64,000 bases of DNA from Guadua angustifolia (taxonomy: Eukaryota; Streptophyta; Magnoliopsida; Poales; Poaceae), in NCBI GenBank assembly GCA_036346375.1, contig CM070512.1, positions 43,942,466 to 44,006,465 of the forward strand, read 5' to 3'. Of this stretch, positions 1-10,985 are shown one piece after another. The position numbers were made by a program, and so were the translations under genes. The first letter of the stretch is position 1. Every line of letters starts with the position of its first letter. The notes below the pieces were generated by a model, which made no database searches, was not told the origin of the DNA, and saw only the letters and a program-made list of their open reading frames with translations.

Positions 1-980
1 GAAGAAGCCGGCAGTCTCAGGAAGTACAAAGGCACCACTCAGACCAAAATGCGAGGGGTTAAGATAAAGGAGGAAGGGAAGGACGAAGAGGAGGGGAACC
101 GCCCGAATACAGTGCAGGGGATTCTCCGCGAAAAGGGCTCGGGAGCACCACCCCACCACCGGTGGCTCTCCCGATCAAAGCGGCGGCCACACAGCCTTGA
201 CCTCTGGGCGGGGAGGTGCAGGCGATCCATCCTCATGGGATCGGCGCTCCCTCATCTGTGAACATGGGGTGCGGCCTATCCATGAGGGGCTGCACGTGCC
301 TCGCCATGAACGCACAAACAACGGCGTCTCCGGTCAGGCCTCGCCCCTTCTGAGCCTTGATCCGCTCGAGAATCACCTCCATCTTCCTCTTCCCCCTCTC
401 GTCGGGGCCCCAGTTCTATTCCGGCATCGCCTCGGGATGCCGACCGGTGAAGGCTGGGGCGCTGTCCCCCAAGTTCCGGGCGTAAAACCACTCAGAGTGC
501 CACCCCCGGTTCGACGTGGGCAGCTTCACCTCAATGTACTCCGCCCGAGCGGTGGGAAACGCGATTGGGCGGCGCCGCCAACCGGCGCCAATGATGCACC
601 GTCCGTACTTGCTCTTCCACGACCGCATTTGGAAGAAATACTTCCGAGGGGGCGGTGAGGCTCAATCCCCAAAATGCTTCACCAGCGTAATGAAGACCGC
701 TATATGAAACACGCCGTTGGGATTCGGTGATGCACCTCCACCTTGTAATAATGGAGAAGCCAGCGAGCGAATGGGTGAAGAGGAGCCCAAACCAGCGCTT
801 CGAAGAAGGGCGAAACACGGCGGCTTCATCACCACTGCTCTGGAACCGCGGCCCGGTCGATACCCTCCATGCGAAACATCCGCGGGGAGGAACCGCTTCT
901 TCTCCAGGCCAAGGACGCGGGCGGGGAGAGTAGAGCATTCCGGCCACGACATATCCGACGGAGAAATCGGCGAGCAAGAA
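1..980 (-). pseudogene. Retrotransposon ORF with 'putative gypsy type transposon' domain, frameshifted
   Basis: Minus-strand reading recovers pieces typical of the plant domain called 'putative gypsy type transposon' (Pfam Transposase_28 family): PNGVFHIAVFITLVKHF near 660-720, then KSKYGRCIIGAGWRRRP and WHSEWFYARNLGDSAP near 460-615, and VVCAFMARHVQPLMDRPHP near 275-335. These occur in order but in different frames, so the ORF carries several frameshifts. It lies where the gag-side ORF of a Tat-like gypsy element is expected, downstream of the LTR that starts at 3,471. The domain's biochemical role is not known to me. It continues beyond the left edge. Family recall is from memory, without a database search. 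Confidence 0.6.
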
Positions 981-2061
981 AGGGGCGGAAGTGAAGAACT
1001 CCTTTCCTGAATCTTTTCCTCTTTCTTTCTATCTCGTTTTCTCGCAGGCGAAGCAAGGGAAATAGGGCAGGATCTACCCTACCGACTCCCCCGTCGAACC
1101 CATAAAGGCCCAAACAGACGCCGACCGAACAAGCGTCGGCCGGACGAACGACGCCTCAAGCGAGACGGCGTGCGCTTCACACCCCCGACCGCCACGCCGG
1201 TCCAACGGTACGTCGCATCGATTCTGATTCCCTTTGCATTCAATCCTGACAGGACAACAGCCAGGCGAAAGGACCTTGCATCGGGCAGCACGTCGCGCGA
1301 CCCCTCGGGCTCCGCTTCCGGACTGGGTGAACCGCCCCGTAACAAGTGAAGGGCCCACCAGACCGCCACGGTCTCAAGAGCCGCAAAGGGCTTAACAACT
1401 CACGCCCGGGGCCCAGTCAAACGTTGTGGGTTCCGAAGGCCTGATCCACCAAGTGGATTCAACGCCGCCCCAGCGGAGAATTGAGCAAGGGGCGAGGATA
1501 GGGTGAGCCCCCAGCGGGCCTCTAGTTGGGACGGCGAACGACCCAATCACCTTAAGTCGTATCCGAGACCATACTTCACGCTCACTCGCAGAACCCATCG
1601 ATGGGAGGCAGCCCGCTGCGCCCTAGGTCGACGGACAACCTAAGGTCCTATATGGGATCGAGTAAAGAAAGGTTCTCATGGGTCGCCTCCAGTGGGCCGG
1701 GCGCCCATGTAGCAGGAATGCCTTCGCTTCGGAATGATCCCCTTTGGGAGATCACGAGGCCCTTCGGATAACCCGTTATTAGCTTCATGCTGACACGGCG
1801 TTCAAACCAATGTATGGCAAACGCGCGTTAGCTCACCCCCTCCAGGTCCCACACCTGCGGACGGGGCGTACACGTGGGACAAACAACGACCGCTCCTCCC
1901 AGGTAGCCTCGCCCGGCGAGGGCACGGGACGGACGCCCTCCGCCCGGCTCCGGCATAACGCCGGCCTCGCAGGCAGGTCGAAGCCACGACGAGCACCCGG
2001 CCACCGGAACCTAGCGCAAGACGCCCCGTCGTCCATGCCAAGCCAAGGCAACGTCAAGGCC

Positions 2062-2460
2062 GTCTCCGACCCTCGGGGCTCCATCCGTGGATCTTCGCGC
2101 CAGGTCAAGGCCGACCAGCAAAGTCGATTTGCCGGCACGCAAACAACCGGACAAATGCGGCGGTCTATTCGAATACTCCGGCGGATCGCTCGCGCACCCG
2201 CCGACCAAAACCGCCTCATGCGCGGTTTAAACCCCCCAACCAGGTCTCCGACCCGCTCGGGGGCTCGGGGGCTCCATCCACCGGATGCGCTCGCACGCAC
2301 CCAGACAAGGTCGACCAACCTAGTCGGTCGAACACGCAAACAACCGGGGCAATGGCCGACCTATTCGAATCGCGATCCGGCCACGTCGGCCGCGCGCGTT
2401 GGGTCGAATCCACCAACCAAGTGAACCCCGGCCGGTTCTCCGACCGCCCGGGCCTCGGGC
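2062..2460 (-). repeat. Tandem repeat of about 185 bp inside the LTR/leader
   Basis: Units begin with a TCTCCGACCC-type phrase at about 2,062, 2,245 and 2,435, spaced 183 and 190 bp. They share a CTCGGGGGCTCC block, a CGCAAACAACCGG block and a CTATTCGAAT block. The copies are diverged. Tandem repeats inside long GC-rich gypsy LTRs are common and may mark regulatory U3 repeats. Confidence 0.5.
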
Positions 2461-3614
2461 TATTGGCGAATACCGGGACATGGGTACCCCAGTGACCGGG
2501 AGAAGCGAATGGGCCGCCTCGAAACAAAATTCGACTAGAGGCCCCGCTCAAGGATGCCCGGTTTTCGACCAAACCGACCCCAAAAGGCGGCCCGACCTGC
2601 GCCACAGGTCAGGCGCCCCCCAAGCCACGACTAGGACAACCGAAAGACAGTCTGACCCTCGGGTCGGACCGCTCGCGAGCTCCGGTTAGGCTCAGGCTGT
2701 CTCCACCGAAAAACAGACATCGGATCATCAGAAACTGGCCTCTGTCCTGGTCACCTACCCCGCTGGTACAACACCTCAGCATGACCGCACGAGGGCGGGA
2801 GGCCCTTTCTCGAGGCGGTAGGTGGCCAAAGACAAGCGCCGAACTCATCGCCCGAACATGAATAGCGGAGGGACGCGCACACTCCCGAGGCAACTCCTAG
2901 AGCCAGGCGCCTCAACGTCAGCACACGACCGGTGCACAGGAGGCAGGTACGCCGTTTCCCAGTGAAGTAAGGTGCTCCGCCACCCTGCGTGTCCACCGAC
3001 CCGGAGTGGGACATGCAACCACCCGTCAGGCGTCAAATCGGAGCACCAGATGCCAAGGCTGAAAACCAGACTCCCAGACGTAGGGCACCCCATCCTTCTT
3101 TTTTCCAGACTCCCATGTAACCTACTTCCCCAGGCCTTATAAGGGGAAGCAGGACCCTCTGGAGCAGGGGGATTAATCGATAGCAACACTTAGTAGCCCG
3201 GACGCTCTCACGACCCCAAGCTCCTCGCACCCGCAATCACCTCAGCCTACTTCCACGCACGAGGTGCTCGAGGCCAGACCTCGTCCCTTGCTTGTAATAC
3301 GGTGAAACCCCCTACATCAGGAGCAACATACTACCGCCTCACGAACTAGAGTAGGGATTTTTCAGCCCAAACCAGTATATATCTTGGACCCCCTTTGGTC
3401 TAACCATTCAGGTAGCGGGATCGCGGCCCCTAGGCGTACAAATTTACTTGCCGGTTTACAAAACACCGACAGTTTCCATCTTCGGGGTTTCCTTATTGCA
3501 CATGGCGGCCTGCCTTCTGAGCAATACCCATCTTTATGTAGTCGGCTTGGCCCATCCCCTCTTGGGTGGTCCTCACGGCCTACCATGCAGAGACACCGGG
3601 GTCCATATACTCCT

Positions 3615-4260
3615 GATAGCCCCAGTGTTTTGCGATCGATTCTCCGCCTTCTAGTCGCACCCAATTAAGTCATGCTTCACGCCGAGTGCTTCGATTCTTG
3701 ATGTAGTTTCGGTGGTTTTCCTTTCGGTAGAGTGCCCATTGTAGGCAAAGAGATCGTGAAGGACTCAATAAAGCTCCACGTTGAATTATATCCATTGTCG
3801 CGACGTCTGGTGGTGGCCCATCATGGGGCATATCGTATCCCAAACGATATCACGAGTCAAAACTTTTTCCGCTCAAAGGCGAAATTCAGCGCCGCTCCTT
3901 TAAATTCATTAAATGCCGAAGTTCTTGATGTAAATCGTTGAGCGTTAGCCCATCGTCGTATCCAAATTTAGTAGCCACGAAATCATGTATATGTAGAACT
4001 TAGGCAATGTATAAACCATTCACTTTCGGATGTGGTGTCCGACTAGTTTATATATAATTTTAGAGTTTTTACTCCTTTTCCTTATTGATTTTGAATTCAT
4101 CAGAGTGGTTTGACTCTTTTTGTTTAAGCACCTTTGCCCGACTAGTTTAGCCCCCGAGCGTCGGGAGTCGGCTCATGGCTCTTTTTCCCAGGCACGCGTT
4201 TTGGGTGACCAAAGTTTGCCGTTCATGGGGTCAGAGCTTCACAACTCAGAATTGACGCAC
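3615..4260. other. Interior of pol-less element, unrecognised
   Basis: No recognisable protein domain was found on either strand. A 69-residue plus-strand reading at 3,732-3,941 has no family resemblance I know. The stretch from 4,130 to 4,240 is GC-richer and may be 3' non-coding retroelement sequence. Confidence 0.35.
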
Positions 4261-4499
4261 TTGGATTCATTTGCAATTGTTAAGTAAAGAAGAAAAACAC
4301 AACTCGAGAAAAAGATGTCTTGTCAAGCACACTATTAGGTGTAGCCCCGACTTCTTTGCTAGTTGTAGATCAACTAAGTTGCAAGTCAAGAAAGGCAACA
4401 ATTTTATTCATAATGACATAATTGAGTAAAAAGTGACTTAGCCGCTCTATGCTCCATGTGTTCTTGACGATCGTGCGAGTCCTTACTGCGTGGCGCAAG

Positions 4500-4695
4500 C
4501 ATAGGCTTGCTGTGAGAAACCGTGGTGGCGCTTCGGGCGTGGCGTGAAGCAGCGTGGCCGTGTCGAAGGTGGCGCTTCGAAGCGGGCGTTAACTCGTGGC
4601 CGTCGAAGGTGGCGCTTCGAAGCGGGCGTGAGCTTCGTGGCGTCTTGAAGGTGGCGCTTCGAAGTATGGCGTAGCTTCGTGGCGCGTCTTGAAGA
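4500..4695. repeat. Minisatellite of ~40 bp (GTGGCGCTTCGAAGCGGGCG)
   Basis: Four to five imperfect units are built around GTGGCGCTTCGAAG, separated by CGTGGC and CTTGAAG phrases and spaced about 40-45 bp. It lies inside the pol-less gypsy element. Short ORFs here in several frames are a by-product of the repeat. Confidence 0.7.
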
Positions 4696-4997
4696 ACTCA
4701 CGCATGCATGCGGCTCGAGCACAAATCTTCATGTCGCTATACTCGGTCGCTTGCACTAAAAAGCCAAGCGCTAGCAAGAAATCACGTCGTATAAGTCGGT
4801 TCCTTGGCGCAAATATTTGCATCTTGCCACCGCAAAAACCAAAACTAGTCGCGATCACTTCAAGAAAGCCGTACGCCGCCGAAACGTCGTTCCTCCGCAT
4901 GCATGCAAAACCATGGAACTAACTAATCGCAAGAATCGAAGCATAATGGCGCAAGTGAATAAAGATCAATCGCTAAAACTTCTAGTCGGCGAGAACT

Positions 4998-5204
4998 TCA
5001 TGCATGCAGACGCCAAGGTAAAACAGCCGATCCTCCGACCACCGCCAAAAAGCCAATGAACTCGTTGATTCTCTTGACCGCCAGACGAGCAATAGACACA
5101 AAACCTAAAACCGCCGAGGCTCGGTAGCCGCCAAAAAAGCTAAAGCGAAAGCGCTGGAAATTTGGCGTGAGAGTGACCATGTCTTTGTTGAAGATCGCCA
5201 TCAA
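4998..5204 (-). pseudogene. Remnant of gag start (MAIF...)
   Basis: A 68-residue minus-strand reading opens with MAIFNKDMVTLTPNFQRF just after the LTR and the GTAGGGGCTGCGC leader. That is the same place and the same MAIF opening as the gag ORF of the 57.4-kb element. After about 25 codons the similarity is lost. I take it as a decayed gag amino terminus; it is too short to define a function. Confidence 0.4.
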
Positions 5205-5264
5205 GCTTGCTGAGATTGATCTTAAGCGCAGCCCCTACAGCGCGTCAAGCGTAGAGGTTTATTC

Positions 5265-5730
5265 TGAAACAATAATGAAAAGGGGGCTAAGCGGCTGGAT
5301 CCAAACTTGATGGTAGCACAAGAACACGGATGTATCTGAGTTCGGGCTCTCGCGATGGAGATAATACCCTAGTCCTGTGCTCTGGAATTATATGTGGCTA
5401 GCTAATTGCTGATGAGATTGCCTCGATCTCCTGTTCTCCTCCTCCCCCACCCCCTTTATATAGCGGAGGAGGGCGGTTACAAAGGAGAGTCCTAATCGGT
5501 TACAAGGTGGAGATTGCATCTCTTTCCTTATCCGTTAAACATGATAGCGATTAGAATTACAATTGTATCTTCCCTAAGCAAGGTTGGTTTCCATCTTCGG
5601 GGTTTCCTTATTGCGCATGGCGGCCTGCCTTCTGAGCAATACCCATCTTTATGTAGTCGGCTTGGCCCATCCCCTCTTGGGTGGTCCTCACAGCCTACCA
5701 TGCAGACACCCGGGGTCCATATACTCCACA
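5265..5730 (-). repeat. 5' LTR of the short gypsy element
   Basis: The reverse complement matches the LTR at 56,886-57,341: it begins TGTGGAGTATATGG (versus TGTGGGATATGTATG) and shares the TATATAAAG region, the GCCACATATAATTCCAGAGC block and the ACTAGGGTATTATCTCC block. About 146 bp of it (5,585-5,730) is nearly identical to 3,472-3,614, which marks the two LTRs of one element. The inner border near 5,265 is approximate. Confidence 0.65.
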
Positions 5731-7890
5731 AAACTCAACACGGTGGTCCAGGTTTTCAACGACGAGGGAAACCCAAAACATCGATTATTTCATTGCCTTC
5801 TATTCATGGTTAGTAGTTCATTTTGTATCTGTATTTCCACACATGGATCATTATATTACTCATAATCATCTTATCTTCCTTACAAACCACATATTTCAAA
5901 ATTATCGAGTGGGTGGATCAACCATATTCAATATATGCCCATATTTCCATCCACACTCTCTGGATCTGCCTAGATGAGTTGCAGGAGTAGATATATACTG
6001 AGAGGATCAACAACGACGAGCTCTATAGACAGAGGATCAGGGAGAGCAACAATGAAGATTAATTGTAGTGAGGTTTGGTATAACCGGTAAAATATGCACC
6101 CAAACAAACCCTACGTGCCATGTAACTCCATCAATATTTCACCTATTTTGATTGAATTTACTATAAAATGCTATGTCGCCTTTTATGGATGAATTGAAAA
6201 CACATACCAATTTTTCTCAATAAATTAATAACATGTATTAGCTTTTCTCAGTGATTTTATAGCTTGTACTAGCTTTTCTCGATGAATTGACAACACGCAC
6301 CAGCTTTTCTCAGTAATTTGACAACTCACTAGCCTTTCTTGTGCCCAAAGATTCCTCCTCGTAGATGTGAGTGCACTTTTATTCACTAAATTTACTACTA
6401 ACACTACACACTAACTGCCAATAAAAGTAGGTCACTCCACCACCATAGTCAACACTCTACTCAAGCTAATATCAAAAAGAGGGAAGGTGGGAGAAGAGAG
6501 GTAGAGGAGCTCACTCCATCCACTAGGGTTGGGGGCGTCGAGTATGAAAAGATGCTTCAGAAGCCAAAATGGGTTGCTTACTAGGTGGGAATCTATCGTG
6601 ATTCTTCTTCCAATGATGCACCTGTTCAAAAGAGTTTGCACACCCACAGTGTGATTACTGTAATCTGGCAAAGATCATTCAGTCCACATATCCAGACACC
6701 ATCGACTAGGTGTACTACATATATGACTCATGTAAGTGAATGTTATGTATTGATATTTCATATTGCATATTGTATTTTACATATCTCTAAGTTTATTCAA
6801 GTATAATGGTGGCTGTCAGAGCATTGCCACCTCTACCAATAGTTTGCCAGCTCAGAGAAGTATAATAGGGCATTCATCTAGTAAAAATACATGCTTAACT
6901 ACGTAATTGCTCTTTGAGAACTTCACCTGTTAGAAACCTTACACCCCAAAGGACATAGGAAAGTCCAAGAAGGGAGAAGACAAGACAAAAGCATCGATAG
7001 TTACTGATGCCCTACTGAATGTGAGGTTATTTTGGACTGAGACATGCTTGAATAGGACCCAAAAGACGAGTATTGGGCTTTCTTGTATGAGAAGCAATGG
7101 AGGAAGACCAAAGTCCATGCCTACAGAGAAGATAACGGAAAGGTATCGATGGACTCTAGTGCATATGATGAAATATCGACGGCCTAAATTCTTTTCCATG
7201 CTCTGGCATTTTTTATTTCAAAAGGCACACATGTATCTTAGCTATAGATTGGATTGATGATTCGTATATATTGTCATTTGTATTGAAGAACCATTGAGGC
7301 AAATATATGCACCTACCCAAATTGGACATGCCATGTAATTCGCATATTCATTATAAAGTGTTATGTTAGGCTTAAAATAGTTTATTTAAACAAAAATTAT
7401 TATTCAACTTCCCTACGTGTATACAATAAACTCATCAAATTCCCTCTTTAATAGTTGGCTATTATTTCAAAACTACTAACTCATTAAACAAAAAAATGCA
7501 ACTTAAGGATGCGTGAAACAACAACTGAGGCATACTTTTTGTTAGGCTATACTCTACATCATATTATCGTCATTTCAAATGGTGGGAGAGTACAATTGTC
7601 ATTTCAAACATCGATGAAAGGTTATTTAACTTTTTAGGATAAATTTATTTATATAATATTAATAAATAAATTTATTGTTTAAAAATCATCCTTTTATTGC
7701 TTTTGCTGTGGGCTATAGACTAGCAGTGGGAGACAAGAGGTGGGACCAGGGGAGCCTTGGGAGGTAGGCCTCGTTCGGTCGGAAGACTGAGTTATGCGAC
7801 TATGGGCACGATCGTGACAAGTTTGGAATTGGTACTTTGGATCGGCGAGGGGAGGGGAGAGGGGAAAGGGCCCGCCCAATTGGTTGTGGT
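5731..7890. other. Intergenic AT-rich DNA, no gene recognised
   Basis: Apart from the minisatellite at 6,190-6,340, no feature was found. Between 6,940 and 7,190 the plus strand has short coding-like stretches (for example KDEYWAFLYEKQWRKTKVH) broken by stops. They resemble no family I can name and may be an eroded transposon or gene scrap. Confidence 0.35.
6190..6340. repeat. ~30-bp minisatellite (AGCTTTTCTC core)
   Basis: Four to five tandem units of 29-31 bp each start with an AGCTTTTCTC core followed by AGTGATTT, GATGAATTG or AGTAATTTG variants. The repeat is imperfect and non-coding. Confidence 0.6.
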
Positions 7891-7894
7891 TGGA

Positions 7895-8020
7895 TTCATT
7901 TTAAGCGGGGATTATCGATAAACAATGTGGAACTAATCACACCATCACTCCACATGAGTCGCATGGAAACTAATCTAATGGGTAGTGGCATTACACTCAC
8001 CCCCTTAAGAGTTGACGTCC
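7895..8020 (+). repeat. Dispersed repeat, short copy
   Basis: It shares a CTAATC-ACC-CACTCCACATGAG-GCAT-AAACTAA-TATTACA word order with 8,395-8,605 and 34,840-35,045. It is probably the end of an unidentified LTR or other transposon family. Confidence 0.4.
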
Positions 8021-8030
8021 TTGGTTGGTA

Positions 8031-8210
8031 GTACTACAAGAATCCAGTTTTGGGGCGAGTGTGAAAATAACAAACCGAGTGCACACTTGGAGTAGATCAA
8101 CCTATGCCGAGTGTGCTCTCATTTTTAGCCACCTCTCGGACAAAGAACTCTATTCCGAGTGTGCTCTCGCAATATATAATATCTATTCCGAGAGTACATC
8201 TCATATATGA
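8031..8210 (+). mobile_element. CACTA (En/Spm-type) terminus fragment
   Basis: The segment begins TACTACAAGAATCCAGTTTT, one base off the canonical CACTACAAGAA terminus. It is followed by repeated CCGAGTGTGCTCTC words at about 8,106 and 8,155 with related GAGTGC words, the usual subterminal repeats of grass CACTA elements. I found no matching opposite terminus in the window, so this is a solo end or fragment. Confidence 0.55.
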
Positions 8211-8394
8211 CAGATATCTAGAATCACCCATCGGTACATATTCGTATATCCAATGCGGCACATATGCCATTGCCTTGTGTCCACTCTAGGTCCACATGCA
8301 CCATACACCGCCACACCTTTGTCTCGTACACACCTGTGCAGCCAAGGTTGACGATGTGATACCATCTGTAATACTCTAGCCCAAAACCTGCTCA

Positions 8395-8605
8395 AAACCC
8401 AGCCACTATGGGAAGAGACCACGCATGCATAGCACCCCATTTACATTTTCGTCTTTACTTCATATAAAATAGTTAACTTGGAGCTGCTACATTTACACAC
8501 AGTAGGCATTATATGCCACTATAATTTAGTTTAAACAAAACTAATCTCACAACCACTTCACATGAGCTGCATAGAGAAACTAACGGACCGAGATATTACA
8601 ATTTA
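8395..8605 (+). repeat. Dispersed repeat copy, matches 34,840-35,045
   Basis: The two copies share, in order, CGCATGCATAG-type, CATTTACA, TTTTCGT, GTTAAC, GGCATTATAT, ACTATAA, CACC and AACTAACGG/TATTACA blocks over about 205 bp. The copies are diverged and direct in orientation. The family is not identified. Confidence 0.5.
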
Positions 8606-8748
8606 ATACGACAATAAAGCCCTAATTAGACAGCCTAATCAGAAAAAAAATCGAATTTTAAAATTCAGAATTAGAATACCAATTTCATAGGAACACATCA
8701 CATCCTGGACAAGGACAACTTAGCGAGAATGGATTATATATAGGCAAC

Positions 8749-9480
8749 CAGGGTTTACATTATTGAACCGACGTTGAAAATCGCCCCCGCGTCACTAGCG
8801 ATTTTTGTCAAAAATCGCTAGAGTGAAATTTAAAGTCAAACTTTTAAACTCGACGGTCAAACAATGATGACATAATTCAAAAGCTCACCGGTTTTTACCA
8901 ATTTTCGACGGTTTACATAAAAATCAACACACTCAGCAGAAATTAGAAAAAATCATGGAAAATTAAAAAAAATGCAGAAAATGCTAGAAAATTTATAAAA
9001 ACCTAGTAAAGACCTAGAAAATAAAAAAATATTAGAAATGTATAAAAAATATGGAAAATACGAAAAAAAAATTCTAGCATGACCTTTCCTATATTTTAAA
9101 ATAACGTCAAATTGTAAAGTACACATGTTGCGATAATAGCACAACTATAGAAAAATATGAAAAAATTCGGCATGACCATTGCTATATTTTAGATAATCTT
9201 AAGTTGTAAAGTAGGCATTTAGCAATAGTATCTTAACAAATAACCTACCTTACTCAAAAATGTTTCAAAATTTTGGTTTTTCAAAAAAATTCATAGCAGA
9301 AGTCAAAAAACTATTAATACTAATTTTAGGAAATTTTTGGATAATTTTTTTAAAATTTTCCTTTTTAAATTTAAATTTAAATTGAACTGATTTATCGACC
9401 GGTTCTGTTTCTCGAGTCAGACCAGTATGGTCAAAACTCGCAAAAATGGACCGATTTTGGTAGATATTGACAGAAGGTCG
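8749..9480 (+). mobile_element. hAT-type non-autonomous derivative, right end unclear
   Basis: It starts with CAGGGTTTACATTATTGAAC, like the termini of the hAT elements at 12,240 and 17,549. It is collinear with 12,240-12,740: both contain the AAATGTATAAAAAAT, AAAGTACACAT and GCTATATTTTAGA blocks in order. Its far part resembles the right subterminal region of the large hAT element (a TTTAAATTTAAATT tract, then a CGACCGG word). A clean CCCTG right end and target duplication were not found. A small inverted repeat (TAGCGATTTTT/AAAAATCGCTA) lies near 8,797-8,822. Confidence 0.5.
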
Positions 9481-9982
9481 GATAATTAGAACAAATGCAA
9501 CACCAATAATAAGGTGTATGGCAAACCACGTGTCGATCGCGAGTGGCGGAGCCCAGTGGGGTAATGCAGCGGTCGGGAAGGATGCAGGTGGACAATGCGA
9601 TAGAGAGCAGTGGATTTGGACGTTTTGTCCTGCATTTGACTTGGGCACCATCGTAGCTTCTTTGTACGGAAAATCCCCATTGATAGCTACCATTTGAATT
9701 TGAATTAATGAGTTGGAAGTTTAGACATTTTCCTTGTCGATTGGGAAATTTAGGAGCCAAATGCCAAGTAGCACAAATATGAAATAGTCAGGAAACGACA
9801 ATACAAGATGCTTATACATAATGGTTTAAAGAGAGAATATAGCCACATCATCAAACATCTATATAAAAGTCATTTTCTCTAATGTAAATATCTTTTTTTT
9901 TGTAGGTGCTTAGATGTTATATATCTATTAATTAGATATAGTTATGAACATAAGCATATGTTAAGCACATGTGCCTACTTAA
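9481..9982. other. Intergenic, no gene recognised
   Basis: A minus-strand ORF of 142 codons covers part of this region, but its sequence resembles no family, contains low-complexity F/K runs from the adjacent AT-rich repeat, and has no visible promoter or splice context. I treat it as chance. Confidence 0.4.
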
Positions 9983-10106
9983 GGTCATGTTTGGATCCAT
10001 TAGCACTAATAGTTAGCTGCTAAAATTAACTGAAATAGATCCAAACAGTCCAACTAATACCTGTACGGGCTGCTAACAGTTAGTGCTAATGGATTCAAAC
10101 ATGACC
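9983..10106. mobile_element. 124-bp foldback MITE
   Basis: The terminal inverted repeats run through most of the element: GGTCATGTTTGGATCCATTA at the left is mirrored by TAATGGATTCAAACATGACC at the right, and GCACTAATAGTTAGC by GCTAACAGTTAGTGC. The flanks are TAA and ATA, so the duplication is uncertain. The type is PIF/Harbinger-like or hAT-like. Confidence 0.75.
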
Positions 10107-10114
10107 ATAACTTA

Positions 10115-10222
10115 GGAGCGGTTTGAAACACCGATATCTGACATGACTTTCAGAGGATTTTTATAAGAAATAATTCATTCTCTGATAGGATTGGAAACAG
10201 ATTATCTCGTTCCAAACGGATC
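10115..10222. mobile_element. 108-bp Tourist-type MITE
   Basis: The termini GGAGCGGTTTG and (reverse complement) GATCCGTTTGG are flanked by TTA on both sides (10,112-10,114 and 10,223-10,225). This is the hallmark of PIF/Harbinger-derived MITEs. It lies only 8 bp from the preceding MITE. Confidence 0.7.
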
Positions 10223-10698
10223 TTACATAATATATACGCCATCCTAATTCGGTGGACTGTAGTACGCGGTAAAGGTTACAACGGATTCGCTCTTCTGTAG
10301 TATTAATTTCGAAATTCGTTGGGGTCTTTTTGAAAAAAAAATGGTGGGAGGATCTGAACATATTTTTGAAATTTTAAAATTCTAGAAGGATTTTTTTCAA
10401 AACTGATGATGTGGTGCGCTGGGCTTGCGAAAATCTCTTTCCCTTTAATAGAATAGATATTTGGCAGGGTTTTCAATTTCATTTTTTTTAAACATAATTG
10501 GCACCCACCGAAATATACCGGTGAATTTGGAAAAATTGGTATAATATCGGGACAAAATGGTTGGACAAAATCTTAAAGTTTTGATGAAATTTGACCAAAT
10601 TTGATTTTTGGACAAAATTCAAATGAATCCACTGAAATATAAGTAGGACGAGCATTTCGCGAAATTCGGATCCATGGTATTTGGTCGTCAAGTGATAT

Positions 10699-10985
10699 CA
10701 GTGGCGGAACTAGAAAAATTTCGATAGGGATGCACACTTCACATGTATAATTTATTAACTCTATAGTCTTGTATAATGATTTCGCAATGTCATAGATCAA
10801 ATACATATTTGAAATTTCTTAAAAGTAAATACAAATAGTTCTAAAGCTTTAAAAATCACAAACTACTAAAATCGGAATCAATTCAATCAATAAATTTGAT
10901 CCATTAAAGATGTGATCTTGTAGCGTTTCTCAAAATTTTAAAGATATTGAAGTATACCCGGCACCCACTGGATCCACCGTCTCCA
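10699..10985. mobile_element. Probable non-autonomous element with CAGTGGCGGA terminus
   Basis: It begins CAGTGGCGGAACTAG and ends near CACTGGATCCACCG, the pair of ends seen in a very common grass repeat of hAT-like type. The target duplication is not clear and the right border is approximate. Confidence 0.45.

Larger units (their letters stand above)
1..3471 (-). mobile_element. 5' part of a gypsy-type LTR retrotransposon (continues past the left edge)
   Basis: Read on the minus strand, an LTR starts at 3,471 with TGTCGGTGTTTTGTAAACC, a start typical of grass gypsy elements. It runs leftwards through a GC-rich LTR and leader into a coding region at 1-980. At 3,471/3,472 it interrupts another LTR sequence (3,472-3,614) that is uninterrupted at 5,585-5,730, so this is a nested insertion. 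I could not place the inner LTR border or the primer site, and the other end lies outside the window, so the target duplication cannot be read. Confidence 0.6.
3472..5730 (-). mobile_element. Short pol-less gypsy-type LTR element, interrupted by the upstream element
   Basis: On the minus strand it has a 5' LTR (5,265-5,730), a leader with the phrase GTAGGGGCTGCGC, the start of a gag-like ORF (4,998-5,204), a stretch matching the 3' non-coding part of the gypsy element at 63.1-63.4 kb (4,270-4,350), and the first ~143 bp of a 3' LTR (3,472-3,614). Protease, RT and integrase are absent from the 1.65-kb interior, so this is a deletion derivative or non-autonomous relative of the element at 56,886. 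The rest of its 3' LTR must lie left of the window because another element is inserted at 3,471/3,472. Confidence 0.62.

Noticed and set aside
1810..2424. Plus-strand ORF of 204 codons and the overlapping minus-strand ORF of 168 codons
   Set aside because: GC-rich LTR/leader sequence with tandem repeats. The composition is Arg/Pro-rich on both strands and resembles no protein.
9265..9693. Minus-strand ORF of 142 codons
   Set aside because: No recognisable similarity, half of it is AT-rich hAT-type repeat, and there is no gene context.
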